From Pachypanchax playfairii (taxonomy: Eukaryota > Chordata > Actinopteri > Cyprinodontiformes > Aplocheilidae): DNA of 64,000 nt. The DNA is taken from the NCBI GenBank assembly GCA_006937955.1, contig SSNP01000105.1, forward strand, positions 428,646 through 492,645, written 5' to 3'. Below, one piece after another: positions 48,501 through 60,500 of the stretch; position 1 is the first letter of the stretch, and each line of letters opens with the position of its first letter. The position numbers were made by a program, and so were the translations under genes. Under the pieces are notes generated by a model. That model saw only the letters and a list, made by a program, of their open reading frames with translations, made no database searches and was not told the origin of the DNA.

Positions 48501-51500
48501 CTGTGACTTCCATTATGATCAGACGGGCAGAAAAACATCTTCGACTGTTTTCAGTAGCAAAGACGAGTGAAAAGTAGGAAATACATCTACCACTGTTTTT
48601 TATTTGATGCTTTTGTAGATTTAAGTGATAGAAACAGGAAAGTTTGAGGTGTTTTTTTTGAAGTGACTGAGATTTATTGTTTTATGGCAGCTGGATGTTA
48701 AAAAAGTCACTTTCCTGCTCCTGTCCTGCGTGTGGGCGTGCAAACATCTTCGAGTACACGTTTTGAAAGCGTGGACACACACATGCATGCGTCTGAATGT
48801 GCGTCACAGCTCTTTCAGAGTTAATGCCTCTCTGAAAATAGAAGCAATGTTTTTGTCAGTGAGTGAGCTGATGGGAAAGGGCACACAATGCATCCATGTC
48901 ACACTTTCATAGCTGACATATGAAAGGAGCTCATTAGTTTGAGCTAATGAATGGACGTCTGTCAGCGTGAGGAGGGGGCGGGGGAGGGTGGGGGGGAGGC
49001 AGAGTAACGCACGTCTCTGTGAGTGGGGTTCGACAACACTTCTATCTCTGTTACATCTGCCGATTCCCTTTTATTTATCTAATGTACATCCATTCTGACG
49101 AGCATCAACTCCAGTTAAAGCACTTCGGTGCTGCTACCTGTCACCAGGGGGCTCTGTGCCGGACTCTGCTCCATCAGCACCATGTGTTGGAGCAGCGGAC
49201 TGTGTGCGCCTCCGGTTCCTGCACCAGCTTCTGCGAGGTAGGAGGTCAGGTGTGCTCCAGAGAGAAAGGGAGGGCTGAGGGACAGGGCCGGCTGCAGGCC
49301 TCCCTCCTGCGGGGCTGAAGTGACCTGAAACAGAGGAAACGAGCCGGATGACTTTCAATAAATACTTACAGACAACAAACTCATGGATTCAGAATGCCAG
49401 ACTACAAGCTGCAAGCTGGCAGCAGCTTGCTCCTTACACTTGACGCAGCAGTGGCAGTTGCAGTGGCGGGCAGCCCCAAGGTGATGTTGGGTAGAGATGG
49501 TGAAGTGTACAGAGACAGCTGGTTGACGGAGCCCTGCTCAGCACCGCTGCACAGCCTCTGGGCCAAAGACGCCTAGAAAACACATTTCAATGATTTATCT
49601 GTTTATGCATCATGGAAAAAAAGCAGCACAGAAGTAGATGTCCACACATGGAGAGAGAAATACATTTGCACCCTTCCAGTGTTATAAAATTGTCACAGCC
49701 TCAAGCCTCCTCCACACTGTCTGAGTGCCCTAATGGCTGCTACAAATAGCATCTTTCCAGCGCAGCCTGTCTCCTCATCTGTAGACCCATCACTTTAAGA
49801 TGCATCACTCAGTCTTTGTATATGCAACAGTCTGCAATGTTTGGAAGCAGGAAATCAGGACTAATAGGCAGCACTTGCACAAAAACACAAATGTATTCTG
49901 ACAGCAAAAGCTGCCCGGAACAATTTCTATCTTACAGTCAGTGTTCATACATTAGACTGATGCAACTTTACACTAAAAATAAAAGTGCGGTTAATGTAAA
50001 GTGATGTGTTACCTCCGTGTTGTTCGCCATTGACACGGTGATGCCGTTTTCATTGGGGATGCTGTTGGAGCTGTTGTTGGGGGAGCTCGGGCCTGAGCCG
50101 GGGGCGCTGCTACACGCCGAGTCTGTCGCACAAATATGAATAAAATAAAAATCAAACCGTCACAAAAAAACAGCCAGACTCGTCAACCTTCACCTGCCTC
50201 TCACCTGCCATGTCAAGCGAGCGTTTCTTGGCGGTGGTGATGGGGCTGTCTCTGCGGCGAAGCAGCGGACTGCTGCGACGCTCGCTTACTTTCTGCTTCA
50301 GGCGAGAGCGCAGCTTCAGGTTGGGCTCCGAGGCTGCAAGAAAACCATCAAGGTTGCTTTAAATAAACATTATATATATATACAGATTTTAGCTGTAACA
50401 AAGCCCTCCAGCTTCTTCTTCTACTGTTTCACTCACTCTCTTTCTTTCAAACCTTTTAGATTTTAAACAGCCAACATGTTCGGATGGATCCAGCAACATA
50501 AGAGAGTTATTAGCGCTAACAGCTTCACCAGCTTAAACTGGAAGCTCTATCTTTCATGGAGCTTTTTCCACAAAGACGCCCTGTTAATAAATCTTTTTTG
50601 CGAGACAAACTGTTACACGCTGCTGTTCATTTAGTGCACAATTCAACCCCTCTGGCTGAGCTGCTTCTGAACAAGCCAAATTCTTATTTTCCCAAAGATG
50701 AGCTAAAAAGCAATTAGCTCCAATTTGGGAGCCATGTCTGACTGACTACATGACATTTTAGCCTTTTGTTTGCGCTGTCAGAAACTTGTGAATGGAGACA
50801 GAGAGAAGGGAACGGCATGTCACCTTGGCTACAACCACAGTTACTAATGCTCTGTTTATTTTGTCCCAACATTCAGCAGTCTGGGATCTTTTCATTCTTC
50901 ATTATCTAATTTTTGAACATCAAAGATGAGCTAAATCTCAAAGATAGAGCTCAAATGAATTTCTCTTAAACCAAAGAAATGGAAACAAATTTAGTTTGGG
51001 TTTTTTTTCAGTTTGTTTTTCTTCATCAGGAACTTGTTTGTGAACTTGTTTCCATTTGAAGTAGCAGGTAAAAATAAATGTGTTGAAAAGAGAGAAGTGT
51101 GAAATAACAAGTGTGAAGGTACAGTAGCTCAGACTGAGCTGAGTTTAATCCAGATGGAAACAAACCAATTGCCATAAACAGGAGACTGTAAAGCCAATTT
51201 ACTACCAGACATTGAAAACACCTGAATCAATCTTTAAACCCAGTTTAATATTTAGGAATTATAAATCATTAAAAACTATAGATGATTTTAAATTATTAGC
51301 TACTATAATAATAATGTAATAATTTGTGGAAAAATCCTACTTGAATGCAACATTATTGAGTTTTAGTTGACTTTATAAAACATTATTTAAAACAGTTAAT
51401 GAGACCTGGATCAAATCTGTGCAGGAAAATACATGATTCTTGCAAATTTCCGTCTGAGCAAGAATAAAATGAAGATTTCAGCAGTTATAACTCATTTTTA

Positions 51501-54500
51501 TTTTGTAAAAAAAAGTTTGCAGAGTATAAAATTAGTTGTGACTGTCTCTCTGTGTAAGATTAATGAGGTCTGGAGCTGCTTGAAAAGTTTAAAAGTGAAG
51601 ACAATTATCTGTAGAAAAGTTGTTAAATGAGACCAAAACTCCTCTTTAATCTCTGCATCTTCACTCTTAAATGAGACAAAAAGCTGAAGGTACAGTGATG
51701 AGAAAATGTCTTTAAAGTTAAAAGAAACAAACTCTCTGAACTCGGATTCTGTTGAATTAATTCAAGGAAAAACTTTGCGTCGTGTTTGTTCTGCTGAGAC
51801 ACGGATGACTGATCCGGGTCTTTGAGGTTAAAGAGTTTTGACTGGATTAAAACATAAACAATTAGCTTAAAAAAGTTTATTGAACCCAATTTGCTGCTGA
51901 TTTTCCAAGAATTTCATCTTAAGAAGGTTTCTATTAGTGTAAAAACCAAAAGCTCCACATACACCGACGATGGATAATTAGTGAAGCAGAGCAAATGTTC
52001 AGGCTCTTTTTCCACTGAGTGAAAACATACAGGAGAATGATCCACTCTGACAGCATCACGAACCATCACAGTGAAGATGTACTCAAAGCCAAGTGGAATC
52101 GATGGAGAAAATGTCAATAATATTGAAAAGAGGTTTTCTCTGTTCCTTCAAAAGGCTCCAATGAAACTACAACCATGTTACATGGTGAGAAAATATCGGC
52201 TCCACCATAAATTCTCAAATCCATTTATAAGTATTTTCATTTTAAAATTCTCATTCATTCATTTCCTTTCAGTGAAGGTTATATTTGGTGACATTAGGGT
52301 TAATTTGGGGGATTTCTTTGGGGGGATCATAATATCACTCCACAAATAGCAGAACATCTGAACCTCACAACAGAAGCAAAGCAACTGATCTCCAATCAGG
52401 AAGCAACATGTTACTTTGTTTTCATGAGCAAATCCTACACACCAGTCATCCACCGCCAGCAGGGACCGTATAGCATCGCTCTGCGTATGTGCTATTGTGT
52501 CCATGTGAAGGACGAGCTGCCCCAGTTTGGCTAAAACTCCACGCTCTGCTGTGCCAGGAACAGTATGAGCTGCTTCTATCAAAGGCCACAGTGAGTCAGA
52601 GGGCCTCATGCTTTTCCACCTCGGCTCCATCTTTCTGAAGCATCTCTGTGTATGTGAGAAACATGCTCCACACAGGGCATTATTCATGTAGCGCTCTCTC
52701 TCACCCCTCACTGTGGACTATATATGAGAGGTTAATGACTTTAGGCCTTGCTCTGGCTCCAAATCAGGGTTTTAAAAAGCCCCTTTTTTGTCACGCAAAG
52801 CTTTTTCCCACAACTTTCCTGTAAGTAGATCAGTCGTAAGTATATAAATCACTTTCCTGTTCCAGTGTTTGGCTGAACTGTAAAAAAAAAAAATGAAATA
52901 CACCTGCTGCTAGATCATTTTTAGTTTAATAAGCTGCTGCTGTGCTAAAAGTTTTAACTTCAATTCATTTTTTTTTTAAATACAAAAAAAAAAAAAAAAG
53001 ATCCTCAAAGGAGCGTTTCAACTGATTCTGGGAGTCTCAGCTTACTTTTTTTTTTACTTCATGGCCTGGCGGTGATATAAAAGAGGCTCTAAACTATCCC
53101 AAGTGGGTATTACCATAAGTAAACTCTACAAAGCACGTCATCGCTGTGGGCAAATATCAGGGTGGCACAGGTTCTCCTGGTTCTCAGCAGCAGAGAACAA
53201 TGTTTGGCCTTGTAAAAGTCAGAGTACAAACTGACGATCAGGGATGGTCTTTTCACTCTGACATCTTTCTTTCTCCCTGTGAAGCTGGTTTGTTTTATTT
53301 GGATGTGGCATCTTTGCGGCACACATGGGATTTATTTTTAATCCTGCTTGCTCACATGCAGCGCTCTAATCATCCATTTCAGTGCTTCTGGAAGAGGTCA
53401 ACGCTCTTGTTTATTACTTTTCTGTCCGTATTTATTACATTTTTTTATTCTTTCTTCATTTTTTGCTCATTTTTCTTCTTCTCCTCTACTCTCCCAGGTT
53501 GGAATGTAGCTGTGTGGGCTGTGTCAACTGTGGTCTGCCTGCTGTCATAACCAGCAGCCCAAAGGCTCACAGTCAACAGGGCCTGGCTGCAGCCGCCTGC
53601 CACTGCGTTAAGTGAATAATTGCACTGTAAGATGACCGCTGCACCACCGCACACACCATTCACACTTTACACACCCACACATAAAGCCACACTCACAAAA
53701 ACAGCGAACAAGAACACACAGAAAACAGCTGGTTTTACTTTGAAGCTTAAAGACGTTGGATGTTAAATTATTTCTGCAGCTTTATTGATTCTCTACAGAA
53801 GTTTCACAACATTTGATAAAGATTAACGCAGTTTCTGAATTTATTAAAACTCCAAGTCAAATAATTATAACATTTCATTAAAAAGGTATCACATTCTTTT
53901 CATTGAAATGCAAATATTTATTTATACATATCTAGTTTTTATGTGCAACAAAAACTTGTCCCTGAGTGAATCAAGCAATTAAAAGCGTAATTGCACATTT
54001 TATCTTTTAAATTAAAATATCTAAAAACAAAAACTCCAACAGCTGGTTTCAATACGTTAGGCTGTTGTTCTCTAAGGATTTTTTTCACTAAAAAGTGTTT
54101 CCACTGAGATCTAACAAAAATTGAACTGAGTAAATACAAAAAAAAACTACTTACAAAAATGAAGAAAACATAGTGAGAAAATAAATGATCATCTGAAAAT
54201 TACGTTTTGAATTTATTCAGATTTTCTGTTTCTTATATAAAAATTTGTTAGGAAATCTGAAACAATATATATTAAATATCTACAATATATAATAGACATC
54301 TGAGTGAACTTCAAACTTTGTGTCTAACATCAGAAATGTTGCACCTTGTAGGAGTTTACAGAACAAGTTCCTGTCTTTAAGCTCAGCTTACGGGACGATG
54401 TTATTATTGTTACAGATTTTTGGCCACTTGGTGAGATTAGAGTAAAGTGTGTCTGTTGAATTTCCCTTCTGGGATAAATAAAGTATTTTTCATTTCATTT

Positions 54501-57500
54501 CATTTAAGGAAAGACAAAGATGTTAGGTTACATAGGATATTCCTAAATCTATAAATATCAAACACGGCTGTGGTTTTGAGTTACCCCTGAGCCATTTTAA
54601 AGAGCCATTTTATCCAAATTTCAGGACTTTGTGGTTATTTATTAAGTTTTAACCAGTAATAAGAAACATTTTATATCTAAAAAAAATATTAGGAAACACT
54701 GATAACAGACCTTTCAATCTGTCTGCATTAAAATTCGGGTGGTTCCGGCTCCTTCCGTCAGGCTGCTTCGGTTGCTTTGTCAGCATCTTGTGCATATTCA
54801 TTATTTGAATTTGCTGGACTTAGATTGGCTAACAAACTAGCCTATGAGAGCAAGGTATACTGTTTCCTGCCCCGCTGCACATGGCAACATCAGACGTTCT
54901 CTCTTCCTATTTGCTACATCTTATGCTACAGCTGCATGCTCGGCGTGGTTTCAACTGCAGGAGCTGATGAATACTAATGAGCAAAGGAGTTGTGACGAAA
55001 CAAGTACTGGCCGTTCGAACTAGGGTGTTATCACCACCTGTGTAATTTGACTACTACTACTACTACTACTACTGTCATTTAGCAGACGCTTTTATCCAAA
55101 GCGACTTACATTGAGGGAACATACAAGCAAGAAATCAAAGAGAAGGAAACAATATAAGGAGGTGGACTGTTTGGAGTCCAGTTTAATTCCGACGCTGATA
55201 CATCAAGTGTATCAAAATTTTTTTTTTTTTTAGTGAGAGATAAATTCTCAAATCGCTATCATAAATCATAAATTAATCCTACATTAAGACTGAAAGTGTT
55301 CTTTAAAGAGGTGAGTCTTAAGTCTGCTCTTAAAAGTTAAAAATTTGAGAGATCAAAACTGAAAGAGAAGTTGTTGACCTGTTTTCGCACCCACTATGAA
55401 GGTAAGAACACCTGTGGAGCTAAAATATTAAACAGAAACCTCAGAAAAAACGTTTTTAATGGAAGAGCCTCTTTAAGAACCAAAAGGGCCAAGATTATAG
55501 CCATGTGGAACCCCAAATATGATGACCTCCAGAAGAAGACCCTCACAACTAGTCATTCTCTTAAATATTAATTGGATGAATTAAATAAACTGGTTAAAGA
55601 ATGATTGATTATTTTATTAATTATCCAATTAGTATTTAGCCAAAGGTTTATAAATGATCATAAACAGCATCTGTTTTAAATAAAACTCTCTAAAAGTGAA
55701 GAAATTTAAGTATTTTTAAAACATCAGGGGACAAAATAGTAACAATCTCTCACTTCACTAAACTCTCACTGCAGTGCTCAGAACCACCTACACAAACACT
55801 CTTTAACACTCTCATGTGGGGGATGCTGGGAGACCCTGACAGCCTAATGGGGATGTGATTAATGGTAACAACTTCTGATGCTGTCTAAATTATGCCAGAC
55901 GTGAGTCTGCATTGCAGCTACTGGACAAAAAGATTCCAAAATATCTCTGTGTGCATAAACTGGCAAAAATGTGTGTATATGATAAATACATACCAGTCTT
56001 TCGCAGTGGGAAGTCATCCCGTGGGTTGTAGACACCGAGCACAGGGTGGTTGTAGGTGGACACACCGGTCTGCGGAGGCGAGCTCTGATCCAGAGAGCTA
56101 TGCTGAGTTTTACTGTACAACAAAAACCTCAAATCATTGACAAATCACCTCAAGTATTCCAGAAAGTACCAAACTTCATGGCTGCCATAGATCTGAATGA
56201 TTAGGACATCATGAAAATCCCCTGGCAAGAGATGCAGACATGTGCTGCCATCTGCTCACTGCCTACAGAACAAGGTTTGTGGGAAAACTTAAGCTGAGTT
56301 GGCTTTGACTCAAATGAATGTTCCTGACAGGCGGATGTACAAACTCATCTCTCCTAAAACTTGGTGGGATAGTGAATTCAGAGAGGAGGAATTTAAATTT
56401 AAGCGTAGAGAAAAAGAAAGGCACAGACACACGCTGTGTTACTTTGAGCTGAAAGTCAAAGCTTGTGGGTGTTTCACTGGGTCACACATCAAGATTATGT
56501 AACAGTATTTATTCTCTTACAGTATGAACTATACTTTCATTTGATGGATTTAATGCTTTAATATTCTACAAAAAACGCACAATAATGATGATTATTATTT
56601 GGAAATCATGTCCAGAGTGTTTCATTCAGTCAGTTTTACAACATCTTCTGTCTAATCAGCAAAAAAAACACAGTCTAATATTCCTTCCTGACATAAATTC
56701 AGACAATAAACAAGTAAAAATGTCTTTTCCTGAGTCATTTATTTGTGACTTTAAAGCCAACTCACCAAATATTATAGCATATTAGAACCCACAACATGAT
56801 TCATCCCTGGTATTTCATTCACCCGAATATAACAAACATTTACATTCTTAATACCCCGGTTTGCACAACCTTGTCGTATTTCTGCTCCCTCACACAACGG
56901 TGAAGTGTGACAGCTGACTTCCAAAGCAAACAAACAATAAACAGCCTCCGTGCACACCTGCAAAAGGCTTCGGAGATGCTGCAATAAATATTCAAGGACA
57001 AGCCGTCAGAGCCGGAGCTCCTATCATCAGCTCTCAATATCCTGACCTCACGTGTACGCGCGTGTGTCTTTGTTTTCAGCTGGATTCACACCGTGTAGCA
57101 GGGGAAGAGGAAACAAGCTAACAGATTAAGACTCAATTTCACACATCACTCAATATTTGGAGAACTTTGAGCTAAATTCAGTAAAATTGTTCCGGTTTCT
57201 CCTGCTTTCATGAACTAATATTCTAATTAAAGTCACTTCAGGGCTGTAAGATGTTGATGTGAACTGGAGATGATGTTAGAAATATTAGTTTAATTCTTCA
57301 ATGAATCATTTCATGAAAACATTTATCCTACATTTCTCTGGTTGTTGATCAAGCTGCTTCTTACCGGTACCAGTAGGGAGCGTCGTTGGGGAGACCCCCC
57401 TGATTGAGGCTCCGCTGGGCCAGAGCTTTCTTCTTATTCAGGACAAACTCCTGGAGACGCATCTTCACCTCAGTGCTGGCCACAGCGCCTGAAAAACACA

Positions 57501-60500
57501 AGGTTATTACACATAAATCTGGTAAGAATAAAGTTCAAAAATCTATTATAAAAATCAAACATTTCGTTTTTTAAATGTTTTAAGACACCTTCAGAACTAC
57601 ATACTGACCAAATGACTAAGAACACGCACACACATGTTCTGCCTCTGAATAATTACATTAAACAAACTTCATTTTAACTCAATAACCTCTTCTTCTAATT
57701 TGATTTCCCTTCAGGAAGTTTAAAGTTTAAAACAAAGTCGTTTCCTTTGTCACTGAATCTCCAGAGAAACGTCACTCACTTCTAATCCTTTTTAAATTCA
57801 CACCATTTTATGATTTTTAGAGCATTTCTCTCTATTTCAGTTTTACACGCAGAATCATCAGAAGACATTTTGATTCTGCAGTTTAAACAGTAGCAATTTA
57901 TTTATATTTATTTAAATTCTGACTGACAGAAAATCCATCTAATGATAGAACAGTTCAGTCTTTTATAAACTAAATCCAAACTAAATGTTTGAAGTTAAAG
58001 AGGTATTTTAGAAATCCAAAGATTCATTAATAATACAGGAAAACGTCTGCAGTGATCTAAAAAAGTAAAACTTACAAATCTTTGCGTCAAAAATAACCTG
58101 AATTAGTGGAAAATGTTGACAAAGTTCATGCAGCGATGTGTGAGAGTAAACAATCCCCTCGCAGGTCTGATGCATAACCACTTTACATATAGTGTGTAAA
58201 CTGCTTTCAAGGACTCTTGTCCACTTGCTTTGAATGAGCTGTTGAGAGACGTCCAGCATGCGGCGGTAATAACGCTGCTCGGCCTTCGCCAAGGCCACCG
58301 GGCAAATACAGCTCGTTTAACACGGCAAACATAGAGATTCTCCGGGTGAAATGGAGACACGCAGACCTGCAAACACACGCACATGCGAGGAAGCACACAG
58401 ACAGCAGCTCTTTCACTCTATCTGAATGAAGAGTCCTTCCTGGACGGCTACATTCAGACTATTAAAGGGAAAGTGTCTTGTTTTGTTTCTTGGTGACTCT
58501 AATGAGCGGTGTCAAGGCTCTTACTGTAAATCCTCGCTCTGCTTATTATCTTCTTTATTGTCTTCAGCTTGTTGCTACTCAACATTTAAAAATATCAGAC
58601 AATCAATAAAACAGCAGCGTTTGCAGATTTCTTGGCTGAGATTCTGATTTTTTGTTGTTGTTTTGAGCTCTGACCTGACAGTTCTCAGATATTTTTCTTT
58701 AGAATAAAAATAGTTTTTGTTTTTCTTTGTTATGTCTTATTCAGTTGCAGTAAAATCTTTTACATTTTCTCACATCCTTTAGATAAAAGCTCCAGTATCT
58801 CTTTTTATACACCTGGAAACATAAAAACAAGGTCAGAACTTACTCTCTTGCCCTCTCTCCTTATTCTTCAGCAGCTGCAGCTTCTGCTCCCGCTGCTGTT
58901 TCTCCAGCTCCTGCTCCAGACGGTGGTTCTCCATCTTCCTCTGGTGCTCCAGCAGCTCCTGTTGGTGCTTCAAGGCCAGGAGCTCCTGTTGCTGCTGCAC
59001 CAACAAACACACAAATCATGTCAGTAAAATGAAAAACCAACTAAAGATGCAGGTGCTTCAGATGATAATATCTCAGAGCCTTTATCACTTGTTTTTTATT
59101 CTTCAGAATCTGATCAATTTACAACCTTCTTCCTTTTAAAAACTTCCTTTTCATCTCGATCTCTGAAGTAAATAAGTCTGACAGCTGTTCAAAGACATAA
59201 AATAAAATCTTTTGAATTCCTTAAAACCTCAGGGCCAGAAGCTTTAGCCTTTAAACAAACACAAGCATTTTAACGGGGAATGAGGCTTTAGCTAAACACA
59301 TAATCCAATCTGCTTACTTCATCATCACCATAAAAATAAAGATGAAGGAGCATCTGTTGAATGCTTTAAATGTAAAATTCTGGCCTTTTTTTCCTCCACT
59401 GAAACAGAAAAATCCATCTGTGGCCCGACAGCTTGTCCTGCAACCAAGAGGTCAAAAATAAAAATCTAAACTGAAGCCACAACATGCCCACGATCACCTC
59501 CTCGTCATGCTGAAGGGTCCTTAAATGAGACTCAATAAAAGCATCAGTTAAATGATAACTGATTCTTTGTAAGACGATGAGTGAAGACGCCGTCTGAACT
59601 CACTGGAAGTAGAAACCTTGGTGACTTTTCTGTTTTAGTGTAACGGCAGCTTCTTTTTTTGAATGCAGTAAACAGGTGATCTGCAGCGAGGACGTGGACT
59701 TGTGTGGACAGTCTGAGAGGGGGAGGACTCTGGATGGTTTCCAGCCTGATGCTTCAATCTTTTTTTACCTTTAAACCAAACTTGGGGGGGCAGAAGGGGC
59801 TTGAGTGGGTGGTAAAGCTCAAAATGACCACCCCACCCACATGAGACCTTTACAACCTCTGTGGCTCTGCAGACCAGAGACGTGCACACACAACATCCTT
59901 CAGAGCAACAATCTGAAGAACTTCAGGAAAAGAGCAGAAATCTGAATGAGTGAGTAAATGTAAACATTCACCTGCATCAACTGACTCTGATGTGGAAACA
60001 AACTGAGCACCAGTCTGTCTGTGTGTTTGCTGAAATTTAAGGATGTGTATGTTTTCGTGTGCACACATGGGGCTGTGAATAAGGCTGATTGAGGTCAGAC
60101 CTCCACGTTCAAGATGTGCGTCACTGGTTCCCATCAGACCCACAACAGGCCAGAAGCCCCTTCATCACTCATCCCTCGGCTTCAGGAAACTAAAACTGAA
60201 TTAACCCGTTTATCGAAACATGAATCACCAAATTTCTGATTGGATTTTTGAATGAAATCAGAGTAGATAAAATTAGAATTCACTGGCAAGATAATCATTC
60301 AAAAAAAAGAAGTAAATATGAAAGAAAACGTGTTTTGATGTTTATGTATGAGAGAATCATAAGAGAAAAGAAAAAAGACGTCGAGATAAAAGAAATCCAC
60401 CTTCATTTACTCTCAAAGGCAAAAAGCCTCAAAAGAAATAAACTCACATATTTACTCAAGTGTTGCCTCATAAATCAAGTTTCTAAAAATAAAGATTTTA

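Larger units (their letters stand above)
50334..55993 (-). other. hdac4: hdac4 intron between exons d and e (5.7 kb)
   Basis: It contains a retroposon tail (54457-54508), a SINE-like element (55050-55350) and A/T homopolymers near 52970-53000. Open frames such as those at 52259-52711 or 53146-53550 show no family signal and are not supported as exons. Confidence 0.7.

Noticed and set aside
52259..52711. A 150-codon minus-strand frame in the hdac4 d-e intron
   Set aside because: HDAC4 exons d and e join directly at RKT|ASEP as in human, so no exon is expected here, and the product has no recognisable domain.
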